From: JANMZR01 sp040385875
GTDB lineage: Bacteria > Bacteroidota > Bacteroidia > Cytophagales > Spirosomataceae
Direction: 5' to 3'
NCBI GenBank assembly: GCA_040385875.1
Contig: JAZKGO010000076.1
Coordinates: forward strand, 1-64,000
DNA: 64,000 nucleotides
Under the pieces are notes generated by a model. That model searched no databases. It was given only the letters and a program-made list of their open reading frames with translations, and had not been told where the DNA came from. Shown piece by piece: positions 8,681 to 17,680 of the stretch (position 1 is its first letter; every line of letters begins with the position of its first letter). The position numbers and the translations under genes were made by a program.

Positions 8681-9472
8681 ATGCCTGAAACGGAAACAAA
8701 TATTCATCAAAATGAAACAGTAATTTCAATCAAAGACCTAAAAAAGGCTTTTGGAAGCTTAACTGTTTTAGATGGGGTGAATCTGGAGATAGCAAAAGGG
8801 GAAAATATTGCCGTATTGGGTCGCTCAGGTGGAGGTAAGTCGGTATTGATAAAAATCATTTCGGGCTTATTAAAACCTGATAGTGGATTGGTAAAAGTTT
8901 TTGATCAGGAAGTGGATAAAATTACCCCTATTGATTTGCAAAAATTAAGACAAAAAATTGGTTTTTCTTTTCAAAGCAGTGCCTTGTATGACAGCATGAC
9001 CGTGAGAGGCAATTTGGAATATCCCCTCACTAGAAACAAACGACATTTGACCACAAAGGAAGTAAATGAGGCGGTGTTGGAAGTGCTCAATCAGGTGGGT
9101 TTACCGCAAACCATTAATCAAATGCCTTCAGAACTTTCAGGTGGGCAGCGAAAAAGAATTGGGATAGCTCGCACACTTATTTTGAAGCCAGAAATTATGC
9201 TCTATGACGAGCCCACTGCTGGCCTCGATCCGATTACCTGCATCGAAATAAATAATTTGATTAACAGTGTACAAAAACTCTACAATACCACCTCAATTAT
9301 TATTACGCATGATCTCACTTGTGCAAAAATGACGGCTAATCGAGTGGCAGTTTTGTACAAGGGGAAGTTTTTAATCAACGGTAGCTTTGAGGAAGTTTTT
9401 CACTCAAAAGATCCTAACGTGAAAGCATTTTATGATTATAATTTTATAAACGAAAATAATGAAACCAATTAA
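8681..9472 (+). CDS. mlaF: MlaF-type ABC ATPase, MCE cassette 1
   Basis: ATP-hydrolysing subunit of the MCE transporter at the cytoplasmic face of the inner membrane. The 263-aa protein has Walker A GRSGGGKS (about 47-54), Q-loop FSFQSSALYDSMTV, signature LSGGQRKRIGIARTL, Walker B IMLYDEPTAGLDP and the switch His in IIITHDL. SALYDSMTVRGNLEYPL is characteristic of the MlaF branch. Its last 14 nt overlap the start of the MCE gene, implying coupled translation. It lies 89 nt after the permease gene. Confidence 0.9.
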   Translation: MPETETNIHQNETVISIKDLKKAFGSLTVLDGVNLEIAKGENIAVLGRSGGGKSVLIKIISGLLKPDSGLVKVFDQEVDKITPIDLQKLRQKIGFSFQSSALYDSMTVRGNLEYPLTRNKRHLTTKEVNEAVLEVLNQVGLPQTINQMPSELSGGQRKRIGIARTLILKPEIMLYDEPTAGLDPITCIEINNLINSVQKLYNTTSIIITHDLTCAKMTANRVAVLYKGKFLINGSFEEVFHSKDPNVKAFYDYNFINENNETN

Positions 9473-10463
9473 AAACAACCGGCCCGTAGTGGTGGGCATC
9501 TTTATATTTTTAGGATTAGTTATATTTGCCATCGCCATTTTCACTTTGGGAGGCCAAAAAAAGACTTTTGTGAAAACATTCACTATCAATGCCATTTTTA
9601 ATGATATTGCAGGCTTACAAGCCGGCGGTAATATTTGGTTTTCAGGAGTGAAAGTAGGGACTGTAAAGAAAATCAAGCTTTACGGCGACTCGCAAGTATT
9701 GGTATCGATGAATATTGAGAATGATTTGCAATCGCATATTAGAAAAGATTCAAGAGCAAAAATTGGCTCTGATGGCCTGATTGGCAATAAAATTGTAATT
9801 ATATATGGAGGCAGCCCCACAAAACCTCAGATTGAAAAAAACAATTTTCTTTCGGTTGAAAGTGCTACAAGTACTGATGACATGATGGCGACTTTACAAA
9901 GTAACAACAAAAATTTATTAGAAATCACCAATGATTTTAAAAGTATAAGTAAGAAAATTGACAGTGGGAAAGGTACTTTAGGCACTTTGTTAAACGATGC
10001 CACCATGGCCAATAAATTAAATGCTACGGTAGATCACCTTCAGGAAACGGTGGCCAACTTCCAAATGGTTTCCAATGATAGTAAAAAGGTGATGGCAAAT
10101 CTGGAAGAATTTTCAGGTAAAATTAATAAAAAAGGTAATTCTATTAACGATTTGGCCGCCGATACTGTGATCTATAATTCTGTAAAATCCAGTCTTAAAA
10201 CTTTGCAAAATGCCACTTATTCAGTAAGCCAATTTTCGAATAACTTAAAGAAAATGAGTGAAAACCTCAACCAGAAAGACAATGCAGTAGGAGTGCTATT
10301 GAATGATCCTGAAATGGGGAAATCATTAAAAGTAACCATGAAAAATTTAGAAACAAGTAGTAAAAAACTAGATGAAAATTTGGAAGCATTGCAACATAAT
10401 ATTTTTTTAAGGAGGTTTTTCAAGAAAAAAGAAAAAGAGGCACAAGTTGAGAAAGTACAATAA
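9459..10463 (+). CDS. mlaD: MlaD-type MCE-domain protein, cassette 1
   Basis: Membrane-anchored MCE protein that forms the periplasmic ring of the transporter. The 334-aa protein has one N-terminal transmembrane segment (about 8-30, VVVGIFIFLGLVIFAIAIF), an MCE domain (about 38-115) with FNDIAGLQAGGNIWFSGVKVGTV and IGSDGLIGNKIV, then a long helical tail with GTLGTLLND and VGVLLNDPEMG repeats typical of Bacteroidota MCE proteins, and a basic C-terminus. Overlaps the ATPase gene by 14 nt. No MlaB, MlaC or MlaA gene is seen in this cassette. Confidence 0.88.
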   Translation: MKPIKNNRPVVVGIFIFLGLVIFAIAIFTLGGQKKTFVKTFTINAIFNDIAGLQAGGNIWFSGVKVGTVKKIKLYGDSQVLVSMNIENDLQSHIRKDSRAKIGSDGLIGNKIVIIYGGSPTKPQIEKNNFLSVESATSTDDMMATLQSNNKNLLEITNDFKSISKKIDSGKGTLGTLLNDATMANKLNATVDHLQETVANFQMVSNDSKKVMANLEEFSGKINKKGNSINDLAADTVIYNSVKSSLKTLQNATYSVSQFSNNLKKMSENLNQKDNAVGVLLNDPEMGKSLKVTMKNLETSSKKLDENLEALQHNIFLRRFFKKKEKEAQVEKVQ

Positions 10464-10576
10464 TTGATTGAAAAGTTGGGCAAATAGGAAGGAATTGTTT
10501 AAGTCAGTTTTATATCCGTAATTTGGATTTGAATTATTGAAACTCTGAAAAGGACTATTTATTAAGCAATATTTGA

Positions 10577-11665
10577 ATGATGATTATCTCAAACCTGTCC
10601 CTTCTAAAAAAAATTCTTTTGCTATTTTTGGTTATTGTTGGTATCTATTTTGCCAAGCAATTTTTGATGCCTATTTGCATTGGGGGTATTTTGGCCACCA
10701 TGTTTATTCCATTGTGTAATTGGTTGGAAAAAAGAAGGTTTCACAAAGCTTTGGCGGCATTTATTTCTCTTTTGATGCTACTATTCGTTTTCGGAATACT
10801 GGTCTCTCTCATTAGTTGGAAAATCGCTGAACTGTTGAACGATATTTCTATACTGAAACAGAAAGCCATTGAAATTTGGAATAATACCCAGGAATATATA
10901 TTCAACCACTTAGGGGTTTCGGTTGAAAAACAATCCCAAATATTAAAAGCAGAACAACCATCGATTGGCAATATTGTACAAATAGTGGCAAGCTCACTTA
11001 CTACTTTATTGGCTAACATTATTTTTGTAATCGCTTATTTCTTCTTTTTACTCTATTCTCGTGCCCATATCAAGGCCTTTTTTATCAAACTTATTGAGCC
11101 TTCTCAAAGGAGTGAAATGGAAAAAATAGTAAGCAGTGCTACTAAAGTTTCACAACAATACTTGTTGGGTCTTTCCAAAATGATTGTTTGCCTTTGGATA
11201 ATGTATGGGATTGGATTTAGCTTATTAGGGGTTGAAAATGCAATATTTTTTGCCATTCTATGTGGTTTATTAGAAATAGTGCCCTTTATAGGCAACATTA
11301 CTGGCACCACGTTGACGGCACTTATATCAGCCTTGCATGGAGCCGATTTTTCCATCATATTGGGTATAGTGATTACCTACTTTGTAATCCAATTTATTCA
11401 AGGGTGGGTTTTGGAACCTCTTATTTTAGGCCCTCAAGTAAAAATCAATCCATTATTTACCATAATTGCCTTAGTGCTTGGGGAGATACTTTGGGGTATT
11501 CCCGGTATTATTTTGGCCATTCCAATGACTGCCATTATTAAAATTATCTGCGACCATATAGAACAATTGAAACCTTATGGTTTTTTGATAGGTGAGCCTG
11601 AAACTGAGAAAAATGAAAATAGCATTGTTAAAAAAATAAAAGCTACTCTTCAAATTAATAAATAA
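10577..11665 (+). CDS. AI-2E family (PerM/YdiK-like) membrane protein
   Basis: A 362-aa polytopic inner-membrane protein of the family named for TqsA, whose members export autoinducer 2 or move ions. N-terminal hydrophobic helices (about 10-75), a soluble middle part (about 85-140), and a C-terminal block of helices with the family's GLLEIVPFIGNITGTTLTA and QGWVLEPLILGPQVKINPL segments and a GIPGIILAIP motif. It lies 113 nt after the first MCE cassette on the same strand, with no clear terminator between, so it may be the last gene of that transcript. Substrate cannot be told from sequence. Confidence 0.85.
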   Translation: MMIISNLSLLKKILLLFLVIVGIYFAKQFLMPICIGGILATMFIPLCNWLEKRRFHKALAAFISLLMLLFVFGILVSLISWKIAELLNDISILKQKAIEIWNNTQEYIFNHLGVSVEKQSQILKAEQPSIGNIVQIVASSLTTLLANIIFVIAYFFFLLYSRAHIKAFFIKLIEPSQRSEMEKIVSSATKVSQQYLLGLSKMIVCLWIMYGIGFSLLGVENAIFFAILCGLLEIVPFIGNITGTTLTALISALHGADFSIILGIVITYFVIQFIQGWVLEPLILGPQVKINPLFTIIALVLGEILWGIPGIILAIPMTAIIKIICDHIEQLKPYGFLIGEPETEKNENSIVKKIKATLQINK

Positions 11666-11706
11666 ATTTATCTATCAATAGCGTTTTGAGCCTCACAACC
11701 TGAACC

Positions 11707-11770
11707 TGTGAATTATGTAAAACTTCCAGAAATTATATAACACTTGTCTTTTGAATAAAGCCAATCTTTG
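11707..11770 (+). promoter_or_regulatory. Direct-repeat stress promoter, site c
   Basis: A 37-bp element at 11707-11743 (one base shorter in the centre than the others) with TGTGAATTATGTAA and AATTATATAACAC, followed by 27 nt ending in AATCTTTG (11763-11770). The predicted start near 11775 excludes the upstream in-frame ATG at 11751 and supports initiation at 11814. Confidence 0.7.
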
Positions 11771-11813
11771 TTCAACAAATAAAATAGACAACAAACCAAA
11801 AAAAATTAAATTT

Positions 11814-12080
11814 ATGGAAGCAATCAGACAGTTTAGAGTTTGGAATTATCAAATGGATAGATGGACCGATGGATTTGTGCATTCCTCCAGAGCCAAAAAT
11901 GAAAGCATTAGAGAATTTACAAATTTCGATATATTAGGTAGAGTATTGATCATGAAAAATAGAACGGAATTTAGCGGACATGATTCGCCAAATTTTAGAA
12001 TATGGCTCAATCAAGTGAAGGATAGAGAAGTCTCGATACTTTCACCTGGCTACAATGAATGGCTCAAAATTCAGAATTGA
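11814..12080 (+). CDS. Small hypothetical protein
   Basis: An 88-aa basic, tryptophan- and asparagine-rich soluble protein (MEAIRQFRVWNYQMDRWTD...) with no signal peptide or membrane segment. I do not recognise the family. The start at 11814 is chosen because promoter site c places transcription at about 11775, downstream of the longer open frame's ATG at 11751; the leader then is about 39 nt and A-rich, as in the neighbouring stress genes. It stands alone between the first MCE region and the convergent LytTR operon. Confidence 0.6.
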   Translation: MEAIRQFRVWNYQMDRWTDGFVHSSRAKNESIREFTNFDILGRVLIMKNRTEFSGHDSPNFRIWLNQVKDREVSILSPGYNEWLKIQN

Positions 12081-12161
12081 TACTATTGGTACATTTAGGA
12101 AACTCTTAGACTATACGGTGTCATAAGCTAGGTAGAAGTGGCAAAGAAATGTACAAAAAAT

Positions 12162-12887
12162 CTAATGCTGTTTCAATTTTTCAGAAACCTCATGGCTATA
12201 CAGTCGCCCAATGGGGAGTTCTTGCTCTGCTAAATGGATATGATTGGGGGTAAAAGCTTTTATTTTATCAACCGCTACAATAAATGAGCGATGAATCCGA
12301 ATAAAATTTGCCTCAGGCAACATCTCTTCCACCGAAGCCATGGTTTGTTTCACTATCAATATTTTAGGGGGTTGGTTAATAAATATTTTGATATAGTCTT
12401 TCAAGCTTTCAATATAAAGTATTTCATTGGTAAGCACCTTCACCATTTTTCTGTCCACTCTAAAATATAAAAAGGCTTCAGTATTAGGCTGGTAATTTTT
12501 TACTTCTAAAATTGGGTTGTTCAATTTCATCACCTTGGCGATTGCCTTAAAAAATCGCTCGAATGAAATCGGTTTCATTAAATAGTCGACAGCATCCAGC
12601 TCAAATGCCTCCAATGCATAATCACGATAGGCAGTAGTGAAGATCACTTTTGGTGGATTTTTAAGAGTTCTTAAAAAGTCAGTTCCCAATAGTTGGGGCA
12701 TTTTTATATCCAAAAAAACCAAATCGATTGGGTTGTTTTGCAGAATATTAAATGCTTGGATGGCATTTTGGCATTGCCCTACAATTTCCAAATTGTCAAT
12801 TGAATGAATATAGGATTCCAGTACCTCCAAAGCGGGAGGTTCATCATCTACCAAAAGGCATCTAATTTTTTGTGGGTTAATATTCAT
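12162..12887 (-). CDS. LytTR-family response regulator
   Basis: A 241-aa DNA-binding regulator. Receiver domain (about 8-125) with acidic pair D14/D15, phospho-acceptor D60 in LVFLDIKMP and conserved Lys in DYLMKPIS; LytTR DNA-binding domain (about 138-241) with LYIESLKDYIKIF, FIRIHRSFIVAVDKIKAF and LPIGRLYSHEV. LytTR proteins usually bind direct repeats of about 9-10 bp two helical turns apart, upstream of the promoter. Last gene of an operon after two LytS-type kinases (20 nt after the second). It is encoded between sites c and d of the direct-repeat regulon, so it is a candidate for its activator; this is inference. Confidence 0.92.
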   Translation of the reverse strand: MNINPQKIRCLLVDDEPPALEVLESYIHSIDNLEIVGQCQNAIQAFNILQNNPIDLVFLDIKMPQLLGTDFLRTLKNPPKVIFTTAYRDYALEAFELDAVDYLMKPISFERFFKAIAKVMKLNNPILEVKNYQPNTEAFLYFRVDRKMVKVLTNEILYIESLKDYIKIFINQPPKILIVKQTMASVEEMLPEANFIRIHRSFIVAVDKIKAFTPNHIHLAEQELPIGRLYSHEVSEKLKQH

Positions 12888-12907
12888 TTTTTTATTTCAA
12901 TTTAGTA

Positions 12908-13981
12908 TTAAGTAGCTGATAGTTCCAAATTTGGAATCAACTTCAAATGTAAATTTATTACAAAGAAATCTTCTTCGGAGGTAGTTTTGAACTCATATTG
13001 GTTGGGATAAATATGTTTTAAATATTTTTTAACATTTTCTAAATAGCTATCTTCCTCAACGCTCTCTTGGGTATTTTGACTGTACACAACTTTAAAATTT
13101 AATAATGAATGATGAACAGATAAATCTAAACTTAGCCATTTGACAGTATTTTTATTGTCAATATCCATATTTTGAAAGGCGGACTCTATGATTGGGAACA
13201 GCAGTAAAGGAGCAATTTTCGTGGTTTCAATATCGCCTGTGAAATTCAATGATACCTCCAAATTCCCAAGGTACTGAATTTTTTCTAGATAAATAAAATC
13301 ATTTAACATTTCAATTTCCTTTTCCAATGAAACCAATTCGGTTTGGCTTTCATAAAGCAGATAACTTAACAAATGAGAAAATTTCATCACGACTGTAGAA
13401 GTTAATTTTGATTTCTCCTTGGTTAAAACATGTAAATTATCCAATGTTTTAAACAAAAATTCTGGATGAAGTTGGGCTTTTAAAAGCTTTATCTCCGCTT
13501 CAATTTTCTCTTTGGCCAATTTTTTATTGAGCTTTTGTTTTTCGTTCCAAAACTCAAAAAGCTTAATAGCTCCAGCAATGAAAGCTACCAAAAAGGCATA
13601 ATATTCAAAGCTAGAAAAATAGTTGCTTTTTATGAGAGACCAACCAAATTTACAATCGCAAGGTTCGCCAAAAAGCTTTGGTACTAAAATGGCTATTTTT
13701 ATTGCAGTGAATACATCATTTAAAAAAGCCGAAACCATTACCCAAAGCAACAGAAGTGCACTAAATGTTACATACTTTTTTTTCAATAAATACCTTGGAA
13801 TCAAAAAATAAATAAGGCAATAGGTTGAAAGCATATGGATGGGTAAAATCCATATTATCCAGATTGCTGAATCAGTAAAGTCGCCATTTAAGTTAGGTAT
13901 TTGGATAAACAAATAGAATGCAATGGCGGATAACCAAAATAAAAAATGCCTTTGAAAGCGATTATTGAGGAGATTTATCAT
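12908..13981 (-). CDS. LytS-type sensor histidine kinase homologue, probable pseudokinase
   Basis: A 357-aa protein with about four N-terminal transmembrane helices (about 12-140), then the His_kinase (LytS/YehU) region. Where the active paralogue next door has HPHFLFNTLNN, this one reads HPEFLFKTLDN: the phospho-acceptor His is Glu174. The N-box PFLENAF is PIIESAF (Ser267 for the Mg-binding Asn), and the GGIGLKN nucleotide loop is missing, replaced by EDSYLENV. It should therefore not autophosphorylate, but could sense or regulate through dimerisation with the partner kinase. Start codon overlaps the stop of the upstream kinase (TAATG), so the two are translationally coupled. Confidence 0.88.
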   Translation of the reverse strand: MINLLNNRFQRHFLFWLSAIAFYLFIQIPNLNGDFTDSAIWIIWILPIHMLSTYCLIYFLIPRYLLKKKYVTFSALLLLWVMVSAFLNDVFTAIKIAILVPKLFGEPCDCKFGWSLIKSNYFSSFEYYAFLVAFIAGAIKLFEFWNEKQKLNKKLAKEKIEAEIKLLKAQLHPEFLFKTLDNLHVLTKEKSKLTSTVVMKFSHLLSYLLYESQTELVSLEKEIEMLNDFIYLEKIQYLGNLEVSLNFTGDIETTKIAPLLLFPIIESAFQNMDIDNKNTVKWLSLDLSVHHSLLNFKVVYSQNTQESVEEDSYLENVKKYLKHIYPNQYEFKTTSEEDFFVINLHLKLIPNLELSAT

Positions 13982-15132
13982 TATGCTTCAATCATTTTAC
14001 TCTGTTTAACAGTCTCTGAAGTAGTCAGAGGAAGTTTCATTTCTATCGAAAAAATATCTTTATCTGACTTAATTTCAAGTGAATACTTGTATCCATACAA
14101 TAATTGTAATCGCTTTTCAACGTTTTTCAGGCCAATACCGCCCAATTTGTTGCTATTGGTTTTTTTATTTTTCATAAAATTGTTAACTATATAGAAGGCC
14201 AATTCATTTCCTTGTACCACAATTCTGATATTTATTTGAGCAATGCCTATTACCTCTGCGGAGCCATGTTTAAATGCATTTTCTAAAAATGGGAGCATCA
14301 ATAATGGAGCGATTTTTTTGTGATTTACTTCACCTTCCACCAGACAGATTACATTCAACCGTTTTCCATATCTTAATTTTTCCAATTCAATATAATTATT
14401 CAACATTTCAATTTCTCGTTTCAGCCAAATATTGGGGGCATTGCATTCTTGAAGCATATATTTTAGTAAATCTGACAGCTTCTCCACTACTTCGGGAGCT
14501 TTATTTGACTGCTTTAAAGTAAGAGCATACAAATTATTTAAGGTATTAAATAAAAAATGTGGATGGATTTGAGATTTTAAAAGTTGTAATTCAGCCGTGA
14601 CATTTTCTTGCATAAGCTGTCGGTTTGCTTGCTCCTTTTGATACCAATGTCTAAAAAATTTAATGATTGCAGCAAAGCCAGTAATGGTGAGCATTAAAAA
14701 ATAATTGTTAGCCGTAAAGACTTGTTGGAAGGAGGGAAAAATCTGGAAACGGCCTGTCCTAAAAGGAACAAGCACAAAATACCTAAATGCATAGACAAAT
14801 AAAAGTGCGCTCACTAGAAAAATGACCAAACTGTAAAGAAAATTTTTAGTTTTTCCGAGCCATAAATCAGGTAAAACATAATAAAGGAAGGAATATGTAA
14901 TGAGCATCTGTGGTAATAGAAATAATGTATTGGTTTGCATGACTAAACTAATGCTGGACCCTTTAGATGCCGTAATAAGCATGAAGAAAGGAAAAATTAG
15001 CAAAAAGGCGGCCCAGAAAATTACATGCAATAGCAACCTCTTTTTTGAAAAAGAAATAAGCTTTTGTTTTAAACTGAACGGAACTAGATGGCTACTATTT
15101 AGTATCAATTTCTGGATTTTTATAAATGGCAA
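13981..15132 (-). CDS. LytS/YehU-type sensor histidine kinase
   Basis: A 383-aa inner-membrane sensor kinase. Four hydrophobic helices (about 35-155) without a large extracellular domain, so it likely senses the membrane or a small ligand. Catalytic part is complete: SQIHPHFLFNTLNNLYAL with phospho-acceptor H192, N-box PFLENAFKHG (N285), and GGIGLKNVEKRL (331-342). Expected to phosphorylate the LytTR regulator two genes downstream. First gene of the three-gene operon on this strand. The region upstream (15133-15440) shows no direct-repeat site that I can find, so autoregulation through that element is not supported. Confidence 0.92.
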   Translation of the reverse strand: MPFIKIQKLILNSSHLVPFSLKQKLISFSKKRLLLHVIFWAAFLLIFPFFMLITASKGSSISLVMQTNTLFLLPQMLITYSFLYYVLPDLWLGKTKNFLYSLVIFLVSALLFVYAFRYFVLVPFRTGRFQIFPSFQQVFTANNYFLMLTITGFAAIIKFFRHWYQKEQANRQLMQENVTAELQLLKSQIHPHFLFNTLNNLYALTLKQSNKAPEVVEKLSDLLKYMLQECNAPNIWLKREIEMLNNYIELEKLRYGKRLNVICLVEGEVNHKKIAPLLMLPFLENAFKHGSAEVIGIAQINIRIVVQGNELAFYIVNNFMKNKKTNSNKLGGIGLKNVEKRLQLLYGYKYSLEIKSDKDIFSIEMKLPLTTSETVKQSKMIEA

Positions 15133-15440
15133 AAATATTAAAGTTTCAGTTTTAATAAAGAAATAAGCTGCTGAAATTCAATGATTTAAGAATAAAAATT
15201 TTGAAAATATAGGTTAAATTAAAAAAAACTTAACAAAATGTTTCCTTCGTTTCAAAATTGTTGCCGAACTACAGCCTTTTGTCGTCAAACGCCATTTATA
15301 GTCAGTTATAAGTTGTATATCTCTCCTGAAATCAATTTAGTCTATAATTTTTTATCAATGTTTTTAAATCAATTATTTTGGTATAAGTAATTAAATATTT
15401 TAATCGAGCATAGTATCGATGATTTATTTTCAAAATTTCA
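15133..15440. other. AT-rich intergenic stretch, nothing recognised
   Basis: About 310 bp between the divergent kinase operon and a possible small ORF. No tRNA, hairpin terminator, repeat copy or clear TAnnTTTG promoter was found by eye. It must hold the promoters for both directions. Confidence 0.5.
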
Positions 15441-15620
15441 ATGAATCTTAAAAAAAACAGGAAATATATGAACCACTTTTTTGAACATACCCTCATAAAC
15501 TACCCACTCAGCTATTACCTATTATATGGGATAGTATTTATATTATCCCTTTTCAACAAATTTATCTGTACTTATTTAAATTCAAAATCATTCAGAATAT
15601 TTCTAAATGATAGCTATTAA
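15441..15620 (+). CDS. Possible small membrane protein ORF
   Basis: An unbroken 59-codon frame from ATG 15441 (second ATG at 15468) to TAA 15620, ending 11 nt before the haloperoxidase-like gene. The translation has a basic start (MNLKKNRKYMNHFFEH) and one hydrophobic stretch (about 23-40, YYLLYGIVFILSLF). Base composition is very AT-rich and I recognise no homologue, so it may be chance. Confidence 0.3.
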   Translation: MNLKKNRKYMNHFFEHTLINYPLSYYLLYGIVFILSLFNKFICTYLNSKSFRIFLNDSY

Positions 15621-15631
15621 ATTCTATTAAA

Positions 15632-17002
15632 ATGAAAAAACTCCTCTCTTTCTTCCTGATCATCACAACATTATCAATTTTTAATAGTTGTGAAAAAGCC
15701 AATTTTTTGGAATCAAAATACAAAGAGCAATCTGGTTTTCCCAAACCAAATGCATCATTACAATTGAATGGTCATTTAAAGCAAACTAAAACCTATTCGT
15801 CTGAGGTAGTAACTAGTTGGCTTAATATGCAATTGAACATGCTACGAGTACCCTTGGAGGCGGGTACAGGCAGTCAGGCATCCGAGCGTTGTCAGGCATA
15901 TTGTGGTATAGCCACTTATGAAGCAGTAGTAAATGGCATGCCCGCTCATCAATCTTTATACGGTCAATTAACAGACTTCCCACAAATGCCATCCACCGAA
16001 CCAGGGAAGGCTTATCATTGGGCTGCAAGTGCCAATGCAGCTTTAGCTGAAATGAACCGCAAGCTTTTTCCAACCACGTCCCTCACCAATAAGACTGCTA
16101 TGGATAATTTGGAAAGTACTTTAGAGGCAACTTATGCAAGTGAGGTGGACGCTGCTACATTAGATCGTTCTATTGCTTTTGGCAAGGAAGTAGCCTCAAG
16201 AGTTTTTGCATGGGCTGCTACTGACGGATCTGCAAATGTAAATCCACCTTATGTGGCACCAGTTGGTCTCGGCTTTTGGGTGCCTACTGCACCCTCACCA
16301 GCAGTAAATCCTTATGCTTATCAACGAAGGTTACTTGTGCCAGATGTTGCCAACGGGACTGCATTAGTTCCACCACCCGATTATGATGCAATCCCATTGA
16401 CTCCATTCTATGAGATGGTCAAAGAAGTATATGACAAGTCTTTAGTATTGACTCCTGCTGAGATCGAAGCCGTAGTTTATTTTAGAGATGCTCCCGGCTA
16501 TCCTGGGGGCGGGGCTTTTGTCTCCATACTTTCTCAGGTACTTGACAAGGCACAGCCAACGCTAGACATTGCTGCTTTAGCTTATGTAAAAGTTGGTTTA
16601 GCACAACATGATGCCACCATTATTTTGTTTACAAATAAATATAATTATAAGCTAATTCGCCCCATCACTTATATACGTAATGAAATGGGATTTCCTTTAT
16701 GGTCACCGACAATACCCACGCCAAATCACCCTGAATTTCCTTCAGGCCATGCTGTGAGTAATTCTTCCATTATTGTAATGCTCAATGACATGTTTGGCAC
16801 CAACTTCCCGTTAACCTTACATACCTATGATTATTTGCCTCTTCCACCACGGAGTTATAATTCATTTAATGAAATGGGTCAGGAAATGAGCAATAGTAGG
16901 TTTTGGGGAGGCTTACATTATAGAGAAACTTGCGAAAAAAGTGAGGTGCAAGGCAGAAAAGTGGGAGAAAATATTTTGAACAAAATTAAGTTTTTAAAGT
17001 AA
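15632..17002 (+). CDS. Vanadium haloperoxidase/PAP2-like lipoprotein
   Basis: A 456-aa exported lipoprotein (lipobox IFNSC, Cys20) of the vanadium-dependent haloperoxidase and acid phosphatase superfamily. The anion-pocket motifs are in order: K336-x6-R343-P in KYNYKLIRP, PSGH ending at H373, and S-R423-x5-H429 in NSRFWGGLHY. The usual Asp four residues after the last His is Thr (HYRET), so the third motif is incomplete. Such Bacteroidota proteins are annotated as vanadium-dependent haloperoxidase-like, but phosphatase activity is equally possible. Ends in a strong hairpin terminator. Not obviously part of an operon apart from the possible small ORF upstream. Confidence 0.85.
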   Translation: MKKLLSFFLIITTLSIFNSCEKANFLESKYKEQSGFPKPNASLQLNGHLKQTKTYSSEVVTSWLNMQLNMLRVPLEAGTGSQASERCQAYCGIATYEAVVNGMPAHQSLYGQLTDFPQMPSTEPGKAYHWAASANAALAEMNRKLFPTTSLTNKTAMDNLESTLEATYASEVDAATLDRSIAFGKEVASRVFAWAATDGSANVNPPYVAPVGLGFWVPTAPSPAVNPYAYQRRLLVPDVANGTALVPPPDYDAIPLTPFYEMVKEVYDKSLVLTPAEIEAVVYFRDAPGYPGGGAFVSILSQVLDKAQPTLDIAALAYVKVGLAQHDATIILFTNKYNYKLIRPITYIRNEMGFPLWSPTIPTPNHPEFPSGHAVSNSSIIVMLNDMFGTNFPLTLHTYDYLPLPPRSYNSFNEMGQEMSNSRFWGGLHYRETCEKSEVQGRKVGENILNKIKFLK

Positions 17003-17007
17003 AAAGC

Positions 17008-17050
17008 ATTAACCGATTGGCCTGATACATCAGGCCAATCGGTTAATTTT
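17008..17050 (+). terminator. Strong hairpin after the haloperoxidase-like gene
   Basis: Perfect 18-bp inverted repeat, arms 17008-17025 and 17030-17047, with a four-base loop and a short T run. Starts 5 nt after the stop codon. The remaining roughly 190 bp up to site d at 17240 show nothing I can identify. Confidence 0.85.
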
Positions 17051-17239
17051 AACAACCTTGCTAAATATCAGTAGCCTCATTTAATATTCTGATTATAAAG
17101 TTTTTATACCCAATTATCCGCATTGAGCTCCAATTTAGTTCGCCACATTTCTTTAGCACTCCTTTAAAATAATTCGAATTAAAACACTAGTACTGGATTT
17201 TCAAAATAGGCCATTAGGCCTTGTTCTATCATTTCAATG

Positions 17240-17303
17240 TGTGAATTATGAAATTCATTCCAAAAATTGTATAACAGATTCTATTGCTTCTGACTCACCT
17301 TTG
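17240..17303 (+). promoter_or_regulatory. Direct-repeat stress promoter, site d
   Basis: A 38-bp element at 17240-17277 with TGTGAATTATGAAA and AATTGTATAACAG, then 26 nt ending in CACCTTTG (17296-17303). The predicted start near 17308 gives a 35-nt leader before ATG 17343. It is one of the best matches to the consensus. Confidence 0.7.
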
Positions 17304-17342
17304 TAAAAGTTATTATTACTCACAATTTTAAAATTAACAATA

Positions 17343-17657
17343 ATGAAAAAGTTATTACAACACACCTTTTTTTGCTTATTACTCCTGTCAATTGTTCCAG
17401 TTCAATTAAAAGCGGAGAGCGAAAAAGGCACCAAAAAAACAATGAATGCTGTTGAATCGGCTCAAGCCAAAGTGCTAACCACCAGATTGGAAGAAATAAA
17501 TGCGATGGATAAAAGCTCAATGACAAGAATCGAGAAAAAAGCATTGCGCAAAGAAGTTAAAAGTATCAACACCAATTTGGCCGAATTGAATGGTGGTGTT
17601 TATCTTACTACAGGAGCCATCATTATCATCATTTTGCTATTAATACTAATATTATAA
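17343..17657 (+). CDS. Small exported protein with C-terminal membrane anchor
   Basis: A 104-aa protein with a signal peptide (about 1-24, cleaved near LKAES), a charged helical middle rich in Lys, Glu and Met (about 25-80), and a C-terminal hydrophobic anchor GGVYLTTGAIIIIILLLIL (about 84-103). This type is recurrent in Bacteroidota beside small lmo0937-family membrane proteins, but I know no function. Expressed from direct-repeat site d and followed 23 nt later by the 51-aa membrane protein. The layout suggests an envelope-stress peptide pair. Confidence 0.7.
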   Translation: MKKLLQHTFFCLLLLSIVPVQLKAESEKGTKKTMNAVESAQAKVLTTRLEEINAMDKSSMTRIEKKALRKEVKSINTNLAELNGGVYLTTGAIIIIILLLILIL

Positions 17658-17680
17658 AACCAAAGTAAGAAAACAAAAAA

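Noticed and set aside
11751..11813. Longer start of the small protein at 11814
   Set aside because: The ATG at 11751 is upstream of the predicted transcription start of site c, and the extra residues look non-coding.
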